In this document: piece by piece, positions 34,298 to 47,081 of the stretch
How the letters are laid out: every line of letters starts with the position of its first letter
Position numbering within the stretch: the first letter of the stretch is position 1
Source of the DNA: Luzula sylvatica
Taxonomy: Eukaryota > Streptophyta > Magnoliopsida > Poales > Juncaceae
NCBI GenBank assembly: GCA_946800325.1
Contig: OX326959.1
Location: forward strand, 8,576,501 to 8,640,500
Direction: 5' to 3'
Length of the DNA: 64,000 nt
Program-made: the position numbers and the translations under genes
Notes under the pieces: generated by a model
Seen by the model: only the letters and a program-made list of their open reading frames with translations
The model's database searches: none
Told to the model about the DNA's origin: nothing

Positions 34298-35706
34298 TGT
34301 TGGTTCAAATTTCCTGATAGTTTGATTATTTCAAAACACTGTCATTACTAATGTATACATCCAGAAAAGTGCAGGATAACATAGGTACGATACAAAGATG
34401 AAGGAGGACTTGTGAAGGAGGACTTCATTGGATTACATCAAGAATCAGGACATGAAGTCTCAAGATAAACAAGAAAAGAAGAACACGAGGAAGGCCATTG
34501 AATACATCAAGAATCAAGATGTTGAAGCCTTCCGTGAGTGGGATACGCCACAAATAAACCATAGGTACAAACCTAGTAGAACTCAAGTAAAATCATGTTC
34601 AAAATAACAAAGAGTTCAGTCAAGCAGGAAGTGCGTTCTGAACGAACTCAAAGTCCGTTCAGAACGGACTTGCCACATATCAAAACTTTAAACCTTGATT
34701 AGAACCAAACGTGTCACAGGGATGTGTGCGTTCGAACGAACAATCATGTCCGTTCGAACGGATAATTAGAATCCGTTCACCCACCTTCTGAGTGCGTTGA
34801 ACGGACAATCCTTCCTGTGAACGGAAAAATGTCACAGGGATGTGTGCGTTCGAACGAACACACATGTGCGTTCGAACGGACAACCTGGAATCCGTTCACC
34901 CACTTTTCAGTGCGTTGAACGGACTCTTGTTCCTGTGAACGCAAAATGCTATGTATAATTGAGTCCGTTACGAACGGACATTGTCCGTTCGAACGGACCC
35001 AAGATGTACTTGCACGTTATTTTGAAACGGCTAGTACAAACTACAAGTGCGTTCTGAACGGACTTTAATGCGTTCGAACGCACTACAAGTTTTCTGAAGG
35101 ATTTCTATAGAGAGTATAAATAGAATCCTTCATGGGTCTCTCTCTCCCAACTCCTTCATTTTCAAACATTCAAACCTAAAAAGAGAGAAACCCTAAGCTG
35201 TGATTATCTATATCCATTGATAGCTTGAGAAACCTCTTTAGATCGTTGATCTACTTTCGATATTCTCCACTAATCGTATCCCACTCACGTGACTGATCAC
35301 GTTGTAGCTCGATTAGTGAAAAAGTGTAATAGGCTAGTGCAACAAATTGTAAAGAGCCTAAGCTATAGATCGATAGAAGCGTGTAAATCGATCTAGGCAA
35401 ATCCTTGTAATCGAGTTGAGTTGGAATTCAATCGAAAGCCAAAAAGAGGCACAAGGCATTCCCGGAGACGTAGGTACTCGCAAATAATTGAGTCGGTCAA
35501 TTAAGCGAGTAAAGGGTGAGTTAAAGCTACAAAGCAACCACCTACCGAACTTCGTAAACAAACATCTTGTGTCAAAGTGTTTGTACGGTATCATCTTTAT
35601 CATCTAAATTATTATTTATTCCGCACCGTAAATTAGGTTTAAATCTAAACTAAGTGTAAGTTAGATTGCCAAATTTACCCCCCCTCTAGGTTAGAATTAA
35701 CCAACA
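34298..35706 (+). repeat. 3' LTR of the Ty1 element, full length
   Basis: 1409 bp, TGTTGG...CCAACA. It contains a ~118-bp tandem duplication (about 34713-34830 and 34831-34945), each copy carrying a palindrome pair. Further palindromes lie near 34963, 34982, 35047 and 35068. A TATA box is at 35115, and an A/C-rich transcript leader follows. This is the only one of the two LTRs with a complete promoter. Confidence 0.93.
35115..35122 (+). promoter_or_regulatory. TATA box of the Ty1 3' LTR
   Basis: TATAAATA in GAGAGTATAAATAGAATCC lies about 40 bases downstream of the last palindrome. The corresponding segment is absent from the 5' LTR. Confidence 0.75.
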
Positions 35707-36655
35707 GGTAGGTAGTTAATTTGTTAGTTAGGTAGTTAGTTAATAAGCACGTATGAAAGTTGTAAGTTAGTTAGTTAGTTAGTTTGTTTGTTAATTAGTT
35801 AGTTCGTAAGTTAGCTTGTAGTTAGTTAGTTAGTTAGTTAGTTAGTTAATTAGTTAGTTATTGAGTTAGTTAATTAGTTAGTTAGTAAGTTAACTAGTAA
35901 GTTAGCTAGTAGTTAGTTAATTAGTTAGTTGTTCAGTTAGTTAGTTAGTTTGTTTGTTTGTTAGTTAATTAGCTAGTTAGTTAATTAGTTAGTTAGTTAG
36001 TTAGTTTGTTTGTTTGTTAGTTATTTAGTGGGTATCTAGGAAGGTAGGTAGTTAGTTAGTTAGTTAGTTAGTTAGCTAGTAGTCGGTTAGTAAGTAAGTT
36101 AGTTAGTTAGTTAGTTAGTTAGTTAGATTGAGTTAATTAGTTAGTTAGTTAAGTTAATTAGTTAGTTAGTTAGTTAGTTAGTAATTTTGTGGGTATCTAG
36201 GAAGGTAGGTAGTTAATTAGTTAGTTAGTTAGTTAGTCAGTTAGTTGATTAGTTAGTTAGTTAGTTAGTTAGCTAGTAGTTCGTCAGTAAGTTCGTTAGT
36301 TAGTTAATTAGTTAGTTAGTTAGTTTGTTTGTTAGCTAATAGTATGTTAGTAAGTTAGTTAGTTAGTTAGTTAGTTAGTTTGTTTGTTAGTTAGTTAGTG
36401 GGTACGTAGAAAGGTAGATTGTTAGTTAGTAAATTAGTCAGTTGGTTAGTTAATTAATAAATTAGTAAGTTAGTTAGTTAGTTAGTTAGTTAGATAGTAA
36501 GTTAGCTAGTAGTTAGTTAGTTAGTTAGTTAGTTAATTAGTTAGTTATTTAGTTAGTTAGTTAGTTTGTTTGTTTGAGTTAATTAGATAGTTAGTTAAGT
36601 TAATTAGTTAGTTAGTTAGATTGTTAGTTATTTTGTGGGTATCTAGGAAGGTAGG

Positions 36656-36687
<32 letters not shown>

Positions 36688-36694
36688 CACTTGA

Positions 36695-36726
<32 letters not shown>

Positions 36727-37253
36727 CTAGTAGTTGGTCCGTATATAGTTAGTTATTGGATTTGTTGGAAGCTATTTAGTTAATTAGTTAGTTAGGTAGG
36801 TAGGTAGTTAGTAAGTTAATACGTATGTATGAAGGTAGTTAGTTAGTTAGTTAGTTAATTAGTTAGTTATTTAGTTAGTTAGTTAGTTAGTTAGCGTGTA
36901 GTTAGTTAGTTAGTTAGTCAATTAGTTGGTTAGTTAATTAGTTAGTTAGTTAGTTAGTTGGTCAGTTAGTGGGTATGTAGGAAGGTAGTTAGTTACTTAA
37001 TGGTTACGTATGAAGGTAGTTAATTAGTCTGTTAGTTTGTTAATTAATTAGTTAGTTAGTTAGTTAGTCAGTTAATTAGTTAGTTGGTTAGTTAGTTAAT
37101 TTGTTAGTTAGTTAATTAATTAGTTAGTTAGTTAGTTAGCTTGTAGTATGTTATTTAGTTAGTTTGTTAGTTAGTTAGTTTGTTCGTTACTTTGTGGGTA
37201 TGTAGGAAGGTAGTTATTTAGTTAGTTAGATAGTTAGTTAGTTTATTCTCTAG

Positions 37254-37304
<51 letters not shown>

Positions 37305-37335
37305 CTAGTAGTTAGTTATTTAGTTAGTTAATTAC

Positions 37336-37370
<35 letters not shown>

Positions 37371-37626
37371 GTTAGTTAGTTGTTAGTTAGTTAGTTAATT
37401 AGTTAGTTACTTAGTTACTTAGTTAGTGGGTTTGTAGGAAGGTAGTTACTTAATTAGGTAGTTAGTTAGTTAGTTAGTTAATAAGTATGTATGAAAGTAG
37501 TTAGTTAGTTAGTTAGTTAGATAGTTAGTTAATTAGTTAGTTAGTAAGTTAGCAAGTAGCTAGTTAGTTAATTAGTTAGTTAATTAGTTAGTTAGTTATT
37601 TAGTTAGTTAGTTAGTTAGTCAGTTT

Positions 37627-37657
<31 letters not shown>

Positions 37658-38162
37658 CGAATGTTTGTTAGTTAGTATGTTCGTTCGATTAGTGGGTATG
37701 TTGGAAGGTAGTTGTCAGTTAATTAGTTAGTCAATTAGTTAGTCAGTTAGTTAGCTAGTAGTTAGTTAGATAGTTAGTTAGAGAGTTAGGTAGTTAGTTA
37801 GTTAGTTAGTTAGTTAGTTAATATGTATGTAAGAAGGTTGTTAGATAGTTAGTTAGTTAGATAGTTAGTAAATTAGCTAGTTATCTAGTAGTTAGTTAGT
37901 TAGTTAGTTAGTTAGTTAATTAGGTAGTTAGTTAGTTAGTTAGTAGTTAGTTAGTTAGACAGTAAGTTGTTTGTTAATTAGTTATTTAATTAGTTAGTGA
38001 GTTAGTTACTTAGTTAGTGGGTTTGTAGGAAGGTAGTTATTTAATTAGTTAGTTAGGTAGTTAGTCAATAAGTATGTATGAAAGTTGTAAGTTGGTTAGT
38101 TAGTTAGTTTGTTAATTAGTTAGTTAGTAAGTTAGCTAGTAGTTAGTTAGTTAGTTAGTCAT

Positions 38163-38193
<31 letters not shown>

Positions 38194-38339
38194 ATTGGTT
38201 AGTTAGTCAATATGTATGTAAGATGGAAGTTAGTTAGTCAGTTCGATAGTTAGTTAATTAGTTAGGTAGTTAGTTAGGTAGTTGGTTATCTAGTAGTTAG
38301 TTAGTTAGTTAGTTAGTCAGTTAATTAGTCAGTTAGTTG

Positions 38340-38376
<37 letters not shown>

Positions 38377-38963
38377 CTTGTAGTCGGTTATTAAGTTAGT
38401 TAGTTAGTTAGTTAGTTAGTTTGTGGGTATGTAGGAAGGTAGTTAGTTAGTGGGTACGTAGGAAGGTAGTTAGTTAGTTAGTTAATTAGATAGTTAGTTA
38501 GTTAATTAATAAGTTAGTTAGTTAGTTTGCTAGTAGTTAGTTAGTTAGTTAGTGGGTATGTGGGAAGGTAGTTAGTTAGTTAGTTAGTTAATTTATAGGT
38601 ATGTAGGATGGTAGCTAGTCAGTTCGATAGTTAGTTAGTTATTTAGTTAGTTAGCTAGTAGTTAGTTAGTCAGTAAGTTAGTTAGTTTGTTAGTTAATTA
38701 GTTAGTTCGTTAATTAGTCAGTTATTTAGTTATTTAATTAGTTGATTAGTTAGTTCGTTAGTTAGTTAGCGTGTAGTCACTTAGTTAGTTAGTCGATTAG
38801 TTGGTTAGTTAATTAGTTAGTTAGTTAGTTTGTTGGTTAGTTAGTGGGTATGTAGGAAGGTAGTTAGTTAGTTAGTGGGTATGTATGAAGGTAGTTAATT
38901 AGTTAGTTAATTAGTTAGTTAGTTTGTTAATTAATTAGTTAGTTAGTTACTTGGCTTATAGTA

Positions 38964-39004
<41 letters not shown>

Positions 39005-39143
39005 ATTAGTTAGTTACTTAGCTAGTAGATAGTTAGTTAGTTATTTAGTTAATTAGTTAGTTAGTTAGTTAATATGTATGTAGGAAAGTAGTTATTTAGT
39101 TAGTTTGATAGTTAGTTATTTAGTTAGTTCGTTATCTACTAGC

Positions 39144-39176
<33 letters not shown>

Positions 39177-39577
39177 GATTAGTTAGTTAGTAGTTAGTTA
39201 GTTATTTAGGTAGTTACTTACTTAGTCAGTAAATTGTTAGTTAGTTAGTTAGTTAGTTAATTAGTTAGTTAGTGAGTCAGTTACTTAGTTAGTGGGATTG
39301 TAGGAAGGTAGTTAGTTAATTAGTTAGTTAGGTAGTCCGTTAGGTAGTTAGTTAATTAGTATGTATGCAAGTTGTAAGTTAGTTAGTTAGTTTGTTTGTT
39401 AATTAGTTAGTTAGTAAGTTAGCTAGTAATTAGTTAGTTAGTTAGTTAATTAGTTAGTTATTTAGTTAGTTAGTTAGTTTGTTTGTTTGAGTTAATTAGA
39501 TAGTTAGTTAAGTTAATTAGTTAGTTAGTCAGTTAGTTAGTTAGTTATTTTGTGGGTATCTAGGAAGGTAGGTAGTC

Positions 39578-39608
<31 letters not shown>

Positions 39609-39934
39609 CAGTCACTTGATTAGTTAGTTAGTTAGTTACTTAGTTAGCTAGTAGTTGGTCAGTAAGTTGGTTAGTTAGTTAGTTAGTCAATTAGTTAGTT
39701 AGTGGGTACGTAGGAAGGTAGTTAGTTAGTTAGTTAATTAGTTAGTTAGTGGGTACGTAGGAAGGTAGTTAGTTAGTTAGTTAATTACTTTGTTAGTTAG
39801 TTAGCTGGTATTTAGTTAGTTAGTTAGTTAGTTAGTTTGTTAATTAGTTAGTCAATTAGTAAGTTAGTTAGTTAATATGTATGTAAGAAGGTAGTTATTT
39901 AGTTGGTTAGATAGTTAGTTAGTTAGTTCTCTAG

Positions 39935-39966
<32 letters not shown>

Positions 39967-40024
39967 AAGTTAGTTAGTTAGTTAGTTAATTAGTTAGTTA
40001 GTTAGTTAGCTAGTAGTTAGTTAT

Positions 40025-40087
<63 letters not shown>

Positions 40088-40461
40088 ATTAGTCAGTCAG
40101 TTAGTTAGTTACTTAGTTAGTGGGTTTGTAGGAAGGTGGTTACTTAGTTAGTTAGTTAGGTAGTTAGTTAGTCAGTTAGTTAATAAGTATGTATGAAAGT
40201 AGTTAGTTAGTTAGTTAGTTAGTCAGTTAGATAAATAGTTAGGTAGTTAATTAGTTAGTTAGTATGTTAGCTAGTAGTTAGTTAGTTAATTAGTTAGTTA
40301 TTTAGTCAGTTAGTTAGTCAGTTTGTTTGTTTGTTTGTTTGTTAGTTAGTTAGTTAGTTAGTAGTTAGCTTGTAGTAAGTTAGTTAGTTAGTTAGTTAGT
40401 TACTTGGTTTGTTCGTTAGTTAGTGGGTATGTTGGAAGGTAGATGTTAGTTAGTTAGTTAA

Positions 40462-40492
<31 letters not shown>

Positions 40493-41325
40493 ATTAGTTA
40501 GTTAGTCAGTCCGTTGGTTATTTAGTTAGTTAATATGTATGTAAGAATGTAGTTATTTAGTTAGTTTGATAGTTAGTTATTTAGTTAGTTCGTTATCTAG
40601 TAGTTAGTTAGTTAGTTAGTTAGTCAGTTAGTTAGTTAATTAGTTAGTTAGTAGTTAGTTAGTTAGTTAGTTAATTAGTTAGTTAGTGAGTCAGTTACTA
40701 AGTTAATGGGTTTGTAGGAAGGTTGTTAGTTAATTGGTTAGTAAGGTAGTACGTTAGGTAGTTAGCTAATAAGTATGTATGAAAGTTGTAAGTTTGTTTG
40801 TTTGTTTGTTTGTTTGTTAATTAGTTAGTTAGTGAGTTAGCTAGTAGTTAGTTAGTTAGTTCGTTCGTTAATTAGTTAGTTATTTAGTTAGTTAATTAGT
40901 TAGTTAGTAAGTAAGCTAGTAAGTTAGCTGGTAGTTAGTTAGTTAATTAGTTAGTTGTTTAGTTAGTTAGTTAGTTAATTTGTTAGTTAATTAGTTAGTT
41001 AGTTAGTTAAGTAGTTACTTAGTTACTTAGTTAGTTATTTAGTTAGTAAGTTAGTTAGCGTATAGTCAGTTAGTTGGTTAGTCAATTAGTTAGTTAGTTT
41101 GTTTGTTTGTTAGCTAATAGTATGTTAGTAAGTTAGTTAGTTTGTGAGTCAGTTAGTTTGTTAGTTAGTTAATGGGAACGTAGGAAGGTAGATTGTTAGT
41201 TAGTTAATTAGTTAGATGGTTAGTCAATTAATAAATTAGTTAGTTAGTTTGCTAGTATTTAGTTAGTTAGTTAGTGGGTATGTAGGAAGGTAGTTAGTTA
41301 GTTAGTTAGTTAATTAATAGTATTT
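35707..41325 (+). repeat. Degenerate GTTA satellite, GTTAG orientation, right of the Ty1 insertion
   Basis: It starts with the right TSD GGTAG and continues the satellite broken at 28195. 35712 to about 36470 follows 10055-10790 landmark by landmark (AATAAGCACGTATGAAAGTTG, GTTCGTCAGTAAG). The plus strand is nearly C-free. Orientation reverses around 41325 (...TTAATTAATAGTATTTAGTTACTAACTGACTAAC). 37190-38100 has an inverted copy just beyond the switch. Confidence 0.93.
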
Positions 41326-41667
41326 AGTTACTAACTGACTAACTAACGAACGAACTAACTACTAGCTAACCAACTTACAACTTTCATACATACTTATTAA
41401 CTAACTACCTAACTAACTACCTAACTAACTAATTAAATAACTACCTTCCTACAAACCCATAACTAAGTAACTAACTCACTAACTAATTAAATAACTAACT
41501 ATCTAACAACTTACTGACTAACTAACTAACTAACTAACTACTAACTAACTAACTCACTAACTAATTAACTAACTAACAAACTAACTAACTAACTAACTAA
41601 CTACTAGATAACTAGCTAATTTACTAACTATCTAACAAACTAACAAACAACCTTCTTACATACATAT

Positions 41668-41710
<43 letters not shown>

Positions 41711-43580
41711 TTAACTACTAGCTAACTAACTGACAGCTACCTTCCTACATACCCACTAATCAAACCAACATACTAACTGACAAACTAACTAACTAACTAA
41801 CTAACTAACAAACAGACTAACTAACTAACTAACTAAATAACTAACTGACTAAATAACTAACTAATTAACTGACTAACAACTAGCTAACTTACTAACTGAC
41901 TAATTAACTAACTAACTAACTAAATAACTAACTAACTACTTTCATACGTACTTATTAACTAACTAACTAACTAACTACCTAACTAACTAATTAAGTAACT
42001 ACCTTCCTACAAACCCACTAACTAAGTAACTAACTAACTAACTAACTAACTAATTAACTAACTAACTAACTAACAACTAACAAAGTAACTAACTAACTAA
42101 CTAAGTAACTAACTAACTAACTAAATAGCTAACTACTAGCTAACTAACTAACTAACTAACTAACTAATTAACTAACTAACTAACTAACTAACAAACTAAC
42201 TAACTAACTACTAGAGAACAAACTAACTAACTATCTAACTATATAAATAACTAAATAACTACTTTCCTATATACCCACTAAGTAACGAACTAACCAACTA
42301 ACTAACTAACTAACAAACTAACTAACTAACTTACTACAAGCTAACTAACTAACTTAGCAATTAATTAACAATCTAACTAATTAACTAACTAACTAACTAC
42401 CTTTATACGTACCCACTAACTAACTAACTACCTTCGTACATACCCACTGACTAACCAACAAACTAATTAACTAACTAATTAACTAACCAACTAATTGACT
42501 AACTAACTAACTGACTACACGCTAACTGACTAACTAACTAAATAACTAACTAAGTAACTAACTAACTAATTGACTAATTAACTAACTAACTAACTAACTA
42601 ACTAATTAACTAACAAACAAACTAACTAACTAACTAATTAAACAACTAACTTATTAACTAACTAACTACTAGCTAACTTACTAGCTTACTTACTAACTAA
42701 CTAACTACCTAACTAAATAACTAACTAATTAACGAACTAACTAATTAACTACCAAACTACTAGCTAACTTACTAACTTACTAATTAACAAACTAACTAAC
42801 TAACTAACTCACAACTTTCGTACATACTTATTAAGTAACTACCTAACGGACTACCTAACTAAATAATTAACTAACTACCTTCCTACATACCCACTAACTA
42901 AGTAACTGACTCACTAACTAACTAATTAACTAACTAACTAACTAACTACTAGCTAACTAACTAATTAATTAACTAACTAACTAACTAACTAACAGCTACC
43001 TTCCTACATACCCACTAACTAACGAACAAACCAACCAACTAACTAACTAACGAACTTACTACAAGCAAACTAACTAACTAACTAACTAACTAATTAACAA
43101 ACAAACTAACTAATTAACTACCTTCATACGTACCCACTAACTAACTAACTACCTTCCTACAAACCCACTAACTAACCAACTAACTAACTAATTAACTAAC
43201 CAACTAATTGACTTATTAACTAACTAACTACATGCTAAGTAACAAACTAACTAAATAACTGACTAACTGACCAACTAACTAACTAAATAACTAACTAACT
43301 ACTAGCTAATTTACTAACTAACAAATTAACTAACTAACTAACTAACTACCTACCTTCATACATACTTATTAATTAACTAACTACCTACCTACCTAACTAA
43401 CTAATTAACTAACTACCTTCCTACAAACCCACTAACTAAATAACTAGATAAGTAACTAACTAACTCACTAACTAACTAACTAACGATCTTCCTACTAACT
43501 AACTAACGATCTTCCTACGTACCCACTAACTAACTAACTACCTTCCTACAAACCCACTAACTCACTAGCTAACTAACTAA
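41326..43580 (-). repeat. Degenerate GTTA satellite, CTAAC orientation
   Basis: 2.25 kb. Its first ~880 bases (41365-42240) read as the reverse complement of 37190-38100, sharing the words CAACTTACAACTTTCATAC, ACCCACTAATCAAAC and CTAGAGAACAAAC. The last 100 bases hold two CGATCTTCC words ~25 bases apart, then the array stops at 43580 against the duplicated LTR fragment. Confidence 0.92.
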
Positions 43581-44863
43581 ATGGCTGAGATTTGTCGTTT
43601 GTAGATTGTCGTTGTAGTTTGAGATTTATTTGGGTAGTTTGTCGTTGTTGTTTGTCGTAGTAGTTTGAGGTTTCTTCTAGTAGTTGGAGGCTAGTTGAGT
43701 TGTCTCGTGTATCGTTAGGATTTCATCTCGAGGTCAGTAGAAGCTTTGATGTGTCGGATAAGTAGAGATGTCGTAGTTTGATCGGTTCTTTGACGGGTGT
43801 ATCGGACCAGATTGTGTGTGTCACGTCTTCGTAATTTGGTCATAACTTCTCCGTTCGGTCTCCGTTTCGTGAGTTCTTGGTTCCGTTGGAAAGCTTATTC
43901 CGAGGTGGTTCTCATGGCAGTAATTATGATTACTGCGTCTGATTACTCATTTATTTATTTATCACTTTATCTATAGAATATGTGTAGTTCTTTGTAGTTT
44001 GTAAGATAAGGGAATACATGTTTGGACATTAATGTAGTGTCTGGCCAGAGGTGCATCTTCGGGTCGCTCCCGAACTTGCGAACTGTTAGACGTAGCAGTA
44101 CGGTCTCCTCGTGTAGTTGTAGTAAATGTAGTGCCGAGGGGGCGTGATTTCTGTCGTGGCGTGGTTGAAACCACCACTCTTGGGATAGAGTGCAGCGGAC
44201 TTTTACCTCATTGTAGATCCGAGGAACTAGTCTATGAGTGGGGTCCCTTGTGGAAGCCAACCTTATCGAAGTGGTTCTCTACGCTATGAATTATGTAGTA
44301 GTTGTTACCGTATTTGCAGGATCATAGTTGTAGTGGAAGTTGTTCTCGTAGTATCACACTATGAATTATGTAGTAGTTGTTACCGTATTTGCAGGATCAT
44401 AGTTGTGGTAGTAGTTGTTCCCGTGTTGTAGTCGAACACTTGTAGTGGTTTCACGATGAGAATTTTGTAGTGGTTGTTGTCGTATTTGCAGAATTCCTAG
44501 ATCGTTGTAGTTGGTCATCATGGTAGTTCTCGTAGTAGGTTGCCATGGTAGTCGTCGTCGATAGTAAATAATAATTAAATATTAATTTACTTATCTAACT
44601 CTCAGCCAACATTTCCAGGTAGCACATGAGGTGGCGGTGGCATTCGTGTAGATTACGAGCGTAGCGGAGTGTGCGATCACCAGTCACTATATTTGTTTTT
44701 AGTTGTATTGGTTTATGCCCACCATATGTATATTGAGTACTTGTTGATTGTAGATTATATTTTATGCCAACTGGTTTTCGTATTGTGTGTTTTGACTCTG
44801 CTAATGCTCATTTAATGAAGGTAAGTACGTTGTGCACGATTATTTTATTTTCGGGTCGTGACA
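43581..44863 (+). repeat. Second copy of the probable LTR fragment
   Basis: Matches 20761-22011 almost base for base and ends GGGTCGTGACA as the first copy does. It begins abruptly in satellite at ATGGCTGAG. It retains about 31 bases (around 43751-43781) that are missing from the first copy, where TTTGAT direct repeats flank the gap, as expected for a microhomology-mediated loss. No coding potential is apparent. Confidence 0.9.
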
Positions 44864-45141
44864 TGACTAACTAATTAACTAACTAACTAACTAACTAACT
44901 ACTAGATAACGAACTAACTAAATAACTAACTATCAAACTAACTAAATAACTACCTTCTTACATACATATTAACTCACTAACTAACAAACTGACTAACTAA
45001 CTAACTAATTAACTAACTAACTAACTACTAGCTAACTAACTAACTAATTAACTAACTAACTAACTAACTAACAGCTACCTTCCTACATACCCACTAACTA
45101 ACAAACAAACCAACTAACTAACTAACTAACTTACTACAAGC

Positions 45142-45184
<43 letters not shown>

Positions 45185-45352
45185 TTAATTAACAAACTAA
45201 TTAACTAACCAATTAACTACCTTCATACATACCCACTAACTAACTAACTACCTTCCTACATACCCGCTAACTAACTAACTAATTAACTAACCAACTAATT
45301 GACTAACTAACTAACTAACTACATGCTAAGTAACTAACTAACTAAATAACTG

Positions 45353-45388
<36 letters not shown>

Positions 45389-46198
45389 CTAGCTAATTTA
45401 CTAACTAACTAATTAACTAACTAACTAACTAACTAACTACCTTCATACATACTTATTAACTAACTATCTACATACCTACCTAACTAACTAATTAACTAAC
45501 AACCTTCCTATAAACCCACTAACTAAATAACTAGATAAGTAACTAACTAACTCAGTAACTAACTAATGATCTTCCTACATACCTATTAACTAACTAACTA
45601 ACTACCTCCTTACTTACCCACTAACTAACTAACTAACTTGCTAGCTAGCTAACTAACTAACTAACTAACAAAATAACTAACTTGTAAACTATCTAACTAA
45701 CTAACTACAAGATAACCAACTAACTAACTAACTAACTAACGAATTTACTAACTATCGAACTAACTAACTAACTACCATCTTACAGACATATTAACTAACT
45801 AACTAATTAACTAACTAACTAGCTAACTAACTACTAGCTAGCTAGCTAACTAACTAACTAACTAACTAACTGACTAACTACCATCCTACAGACCTATTTA
45901 TTAACTAACTAACTAACTAACTAACTAACTACCTTTCTACATACCTTCTAACTAACTAACTAACTACTAGCAAACTAACTAACTAACTAATTAATTAACT
46001 AACTAACTAACAAATTAACTAACTAATTAACTGCCTTCCTACGTACCCAATAACTAACTAACTACCTTCCTACATACTTATTAACTAACTACCTACATAC
46101 CTACCTAACTAACTAATTAACTAACTACCTAACTAACTAATTAACTATCAACTAATAACTAACTAACTAACTACACGCTAACTGACTAACTAACTAAA

Positions 46199-46244
<46 letters not shown>

Positions 46245-46435
46245 CTAGCTAACATACTAGCTAACTACTTAACTAACGAACTTACTAACTAACTAACTAC
46301 CTTCATACATACTTATTAACTAACTACCAACATACCTACCTAACTAACTAATTAACTAACTACCTTCCTGCAAACCCACTAACTAACTAAATAACTAACT
46401 AACCCACTAACTAACTAAATAACTAACTAACTAAA

Positions 46436-46482
<47 letters not shown>

Positions 46483-47042
46483 TTAACTAACGAACGAACA
46501 AACTTTGACTACCATGTTACATACATATTAACTAACTAACTAATTAACAAACTAACTAACTAACTGACTAAATACTAGCTAACTAACTAACTCCTAGCTA
46601 ACTAACTAACCAACTAATTAACTAACTACCTAACTAACTAACTAGCTACCTTCCTACATACCCACTAAATAAGTAACAAACTAAATAACTTACTAATTAA
46701 CTAACTAACAAACCAACTAACTAACTAACTAACTAACTACTAGCTAACTTACTAACTAACTAACTAACTAACCTACAACTTTCATTCATACTTATTAACT
46801 AACTACCTAACTAACTACCTAACAAACTAATTAACTAACTACCTTCCTACAAACCCATTAACTAAGTAACTAACTCACTAACTAACTAACTATCTAACTA
46901 ACTAACTAAATAACTAACTAATTAACTAACTAACTAACTAACTAACTACTAGATGACTAATTAACCAAGTAACTAACTAACTAACGAACTAACTAATTAA
47001 CTAATTATCTAACTAACTAGCTGACTAGCTTCTTTCAAACAT

Positions 47043-47081
<39 letters not shown>

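Larger units (their letters stand above)
28196..35706 (+). mobile_element. Young non-autonomous Sirevirus-like Ty1/copia element with gag and an env-position ORF, no pol
   Basis: 7511 bp, flanked by a perfect 5-bp TSD GGTAG (28191-28195 and 35707-35711). LTR ends are TGTTGGTT...AACCAACA. The order is 5' LTR (28196-28936), Met-tRNA PBS (28939-28950), gag (29004-31358), a ~900-bp spacer full of palindromes, a second ORF (32259-33755), a leader with several GGGGGAG polypurine motifs, and 3' LTR (34298-35706). No protease, integrase or RT is present. The gag size, the ORF downstream of where pol should be and the repeated PPTs are Sirevirus-like. Outside one large deletion in the 5' LTR the two LTRs differ by about two substitutions and two 1-base indels over ~740 bp, so the insertion is recent. 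It inserted into GTTA satellite. Confidence 0.9.

Noticed and set aside
5703..41325. G-quadruplex or Z-DNA potential in the GTTAG strand
   Set aside because: G runs are at most 2-3 and isolated, and alternating purine-pyrimidine tracts are not present.
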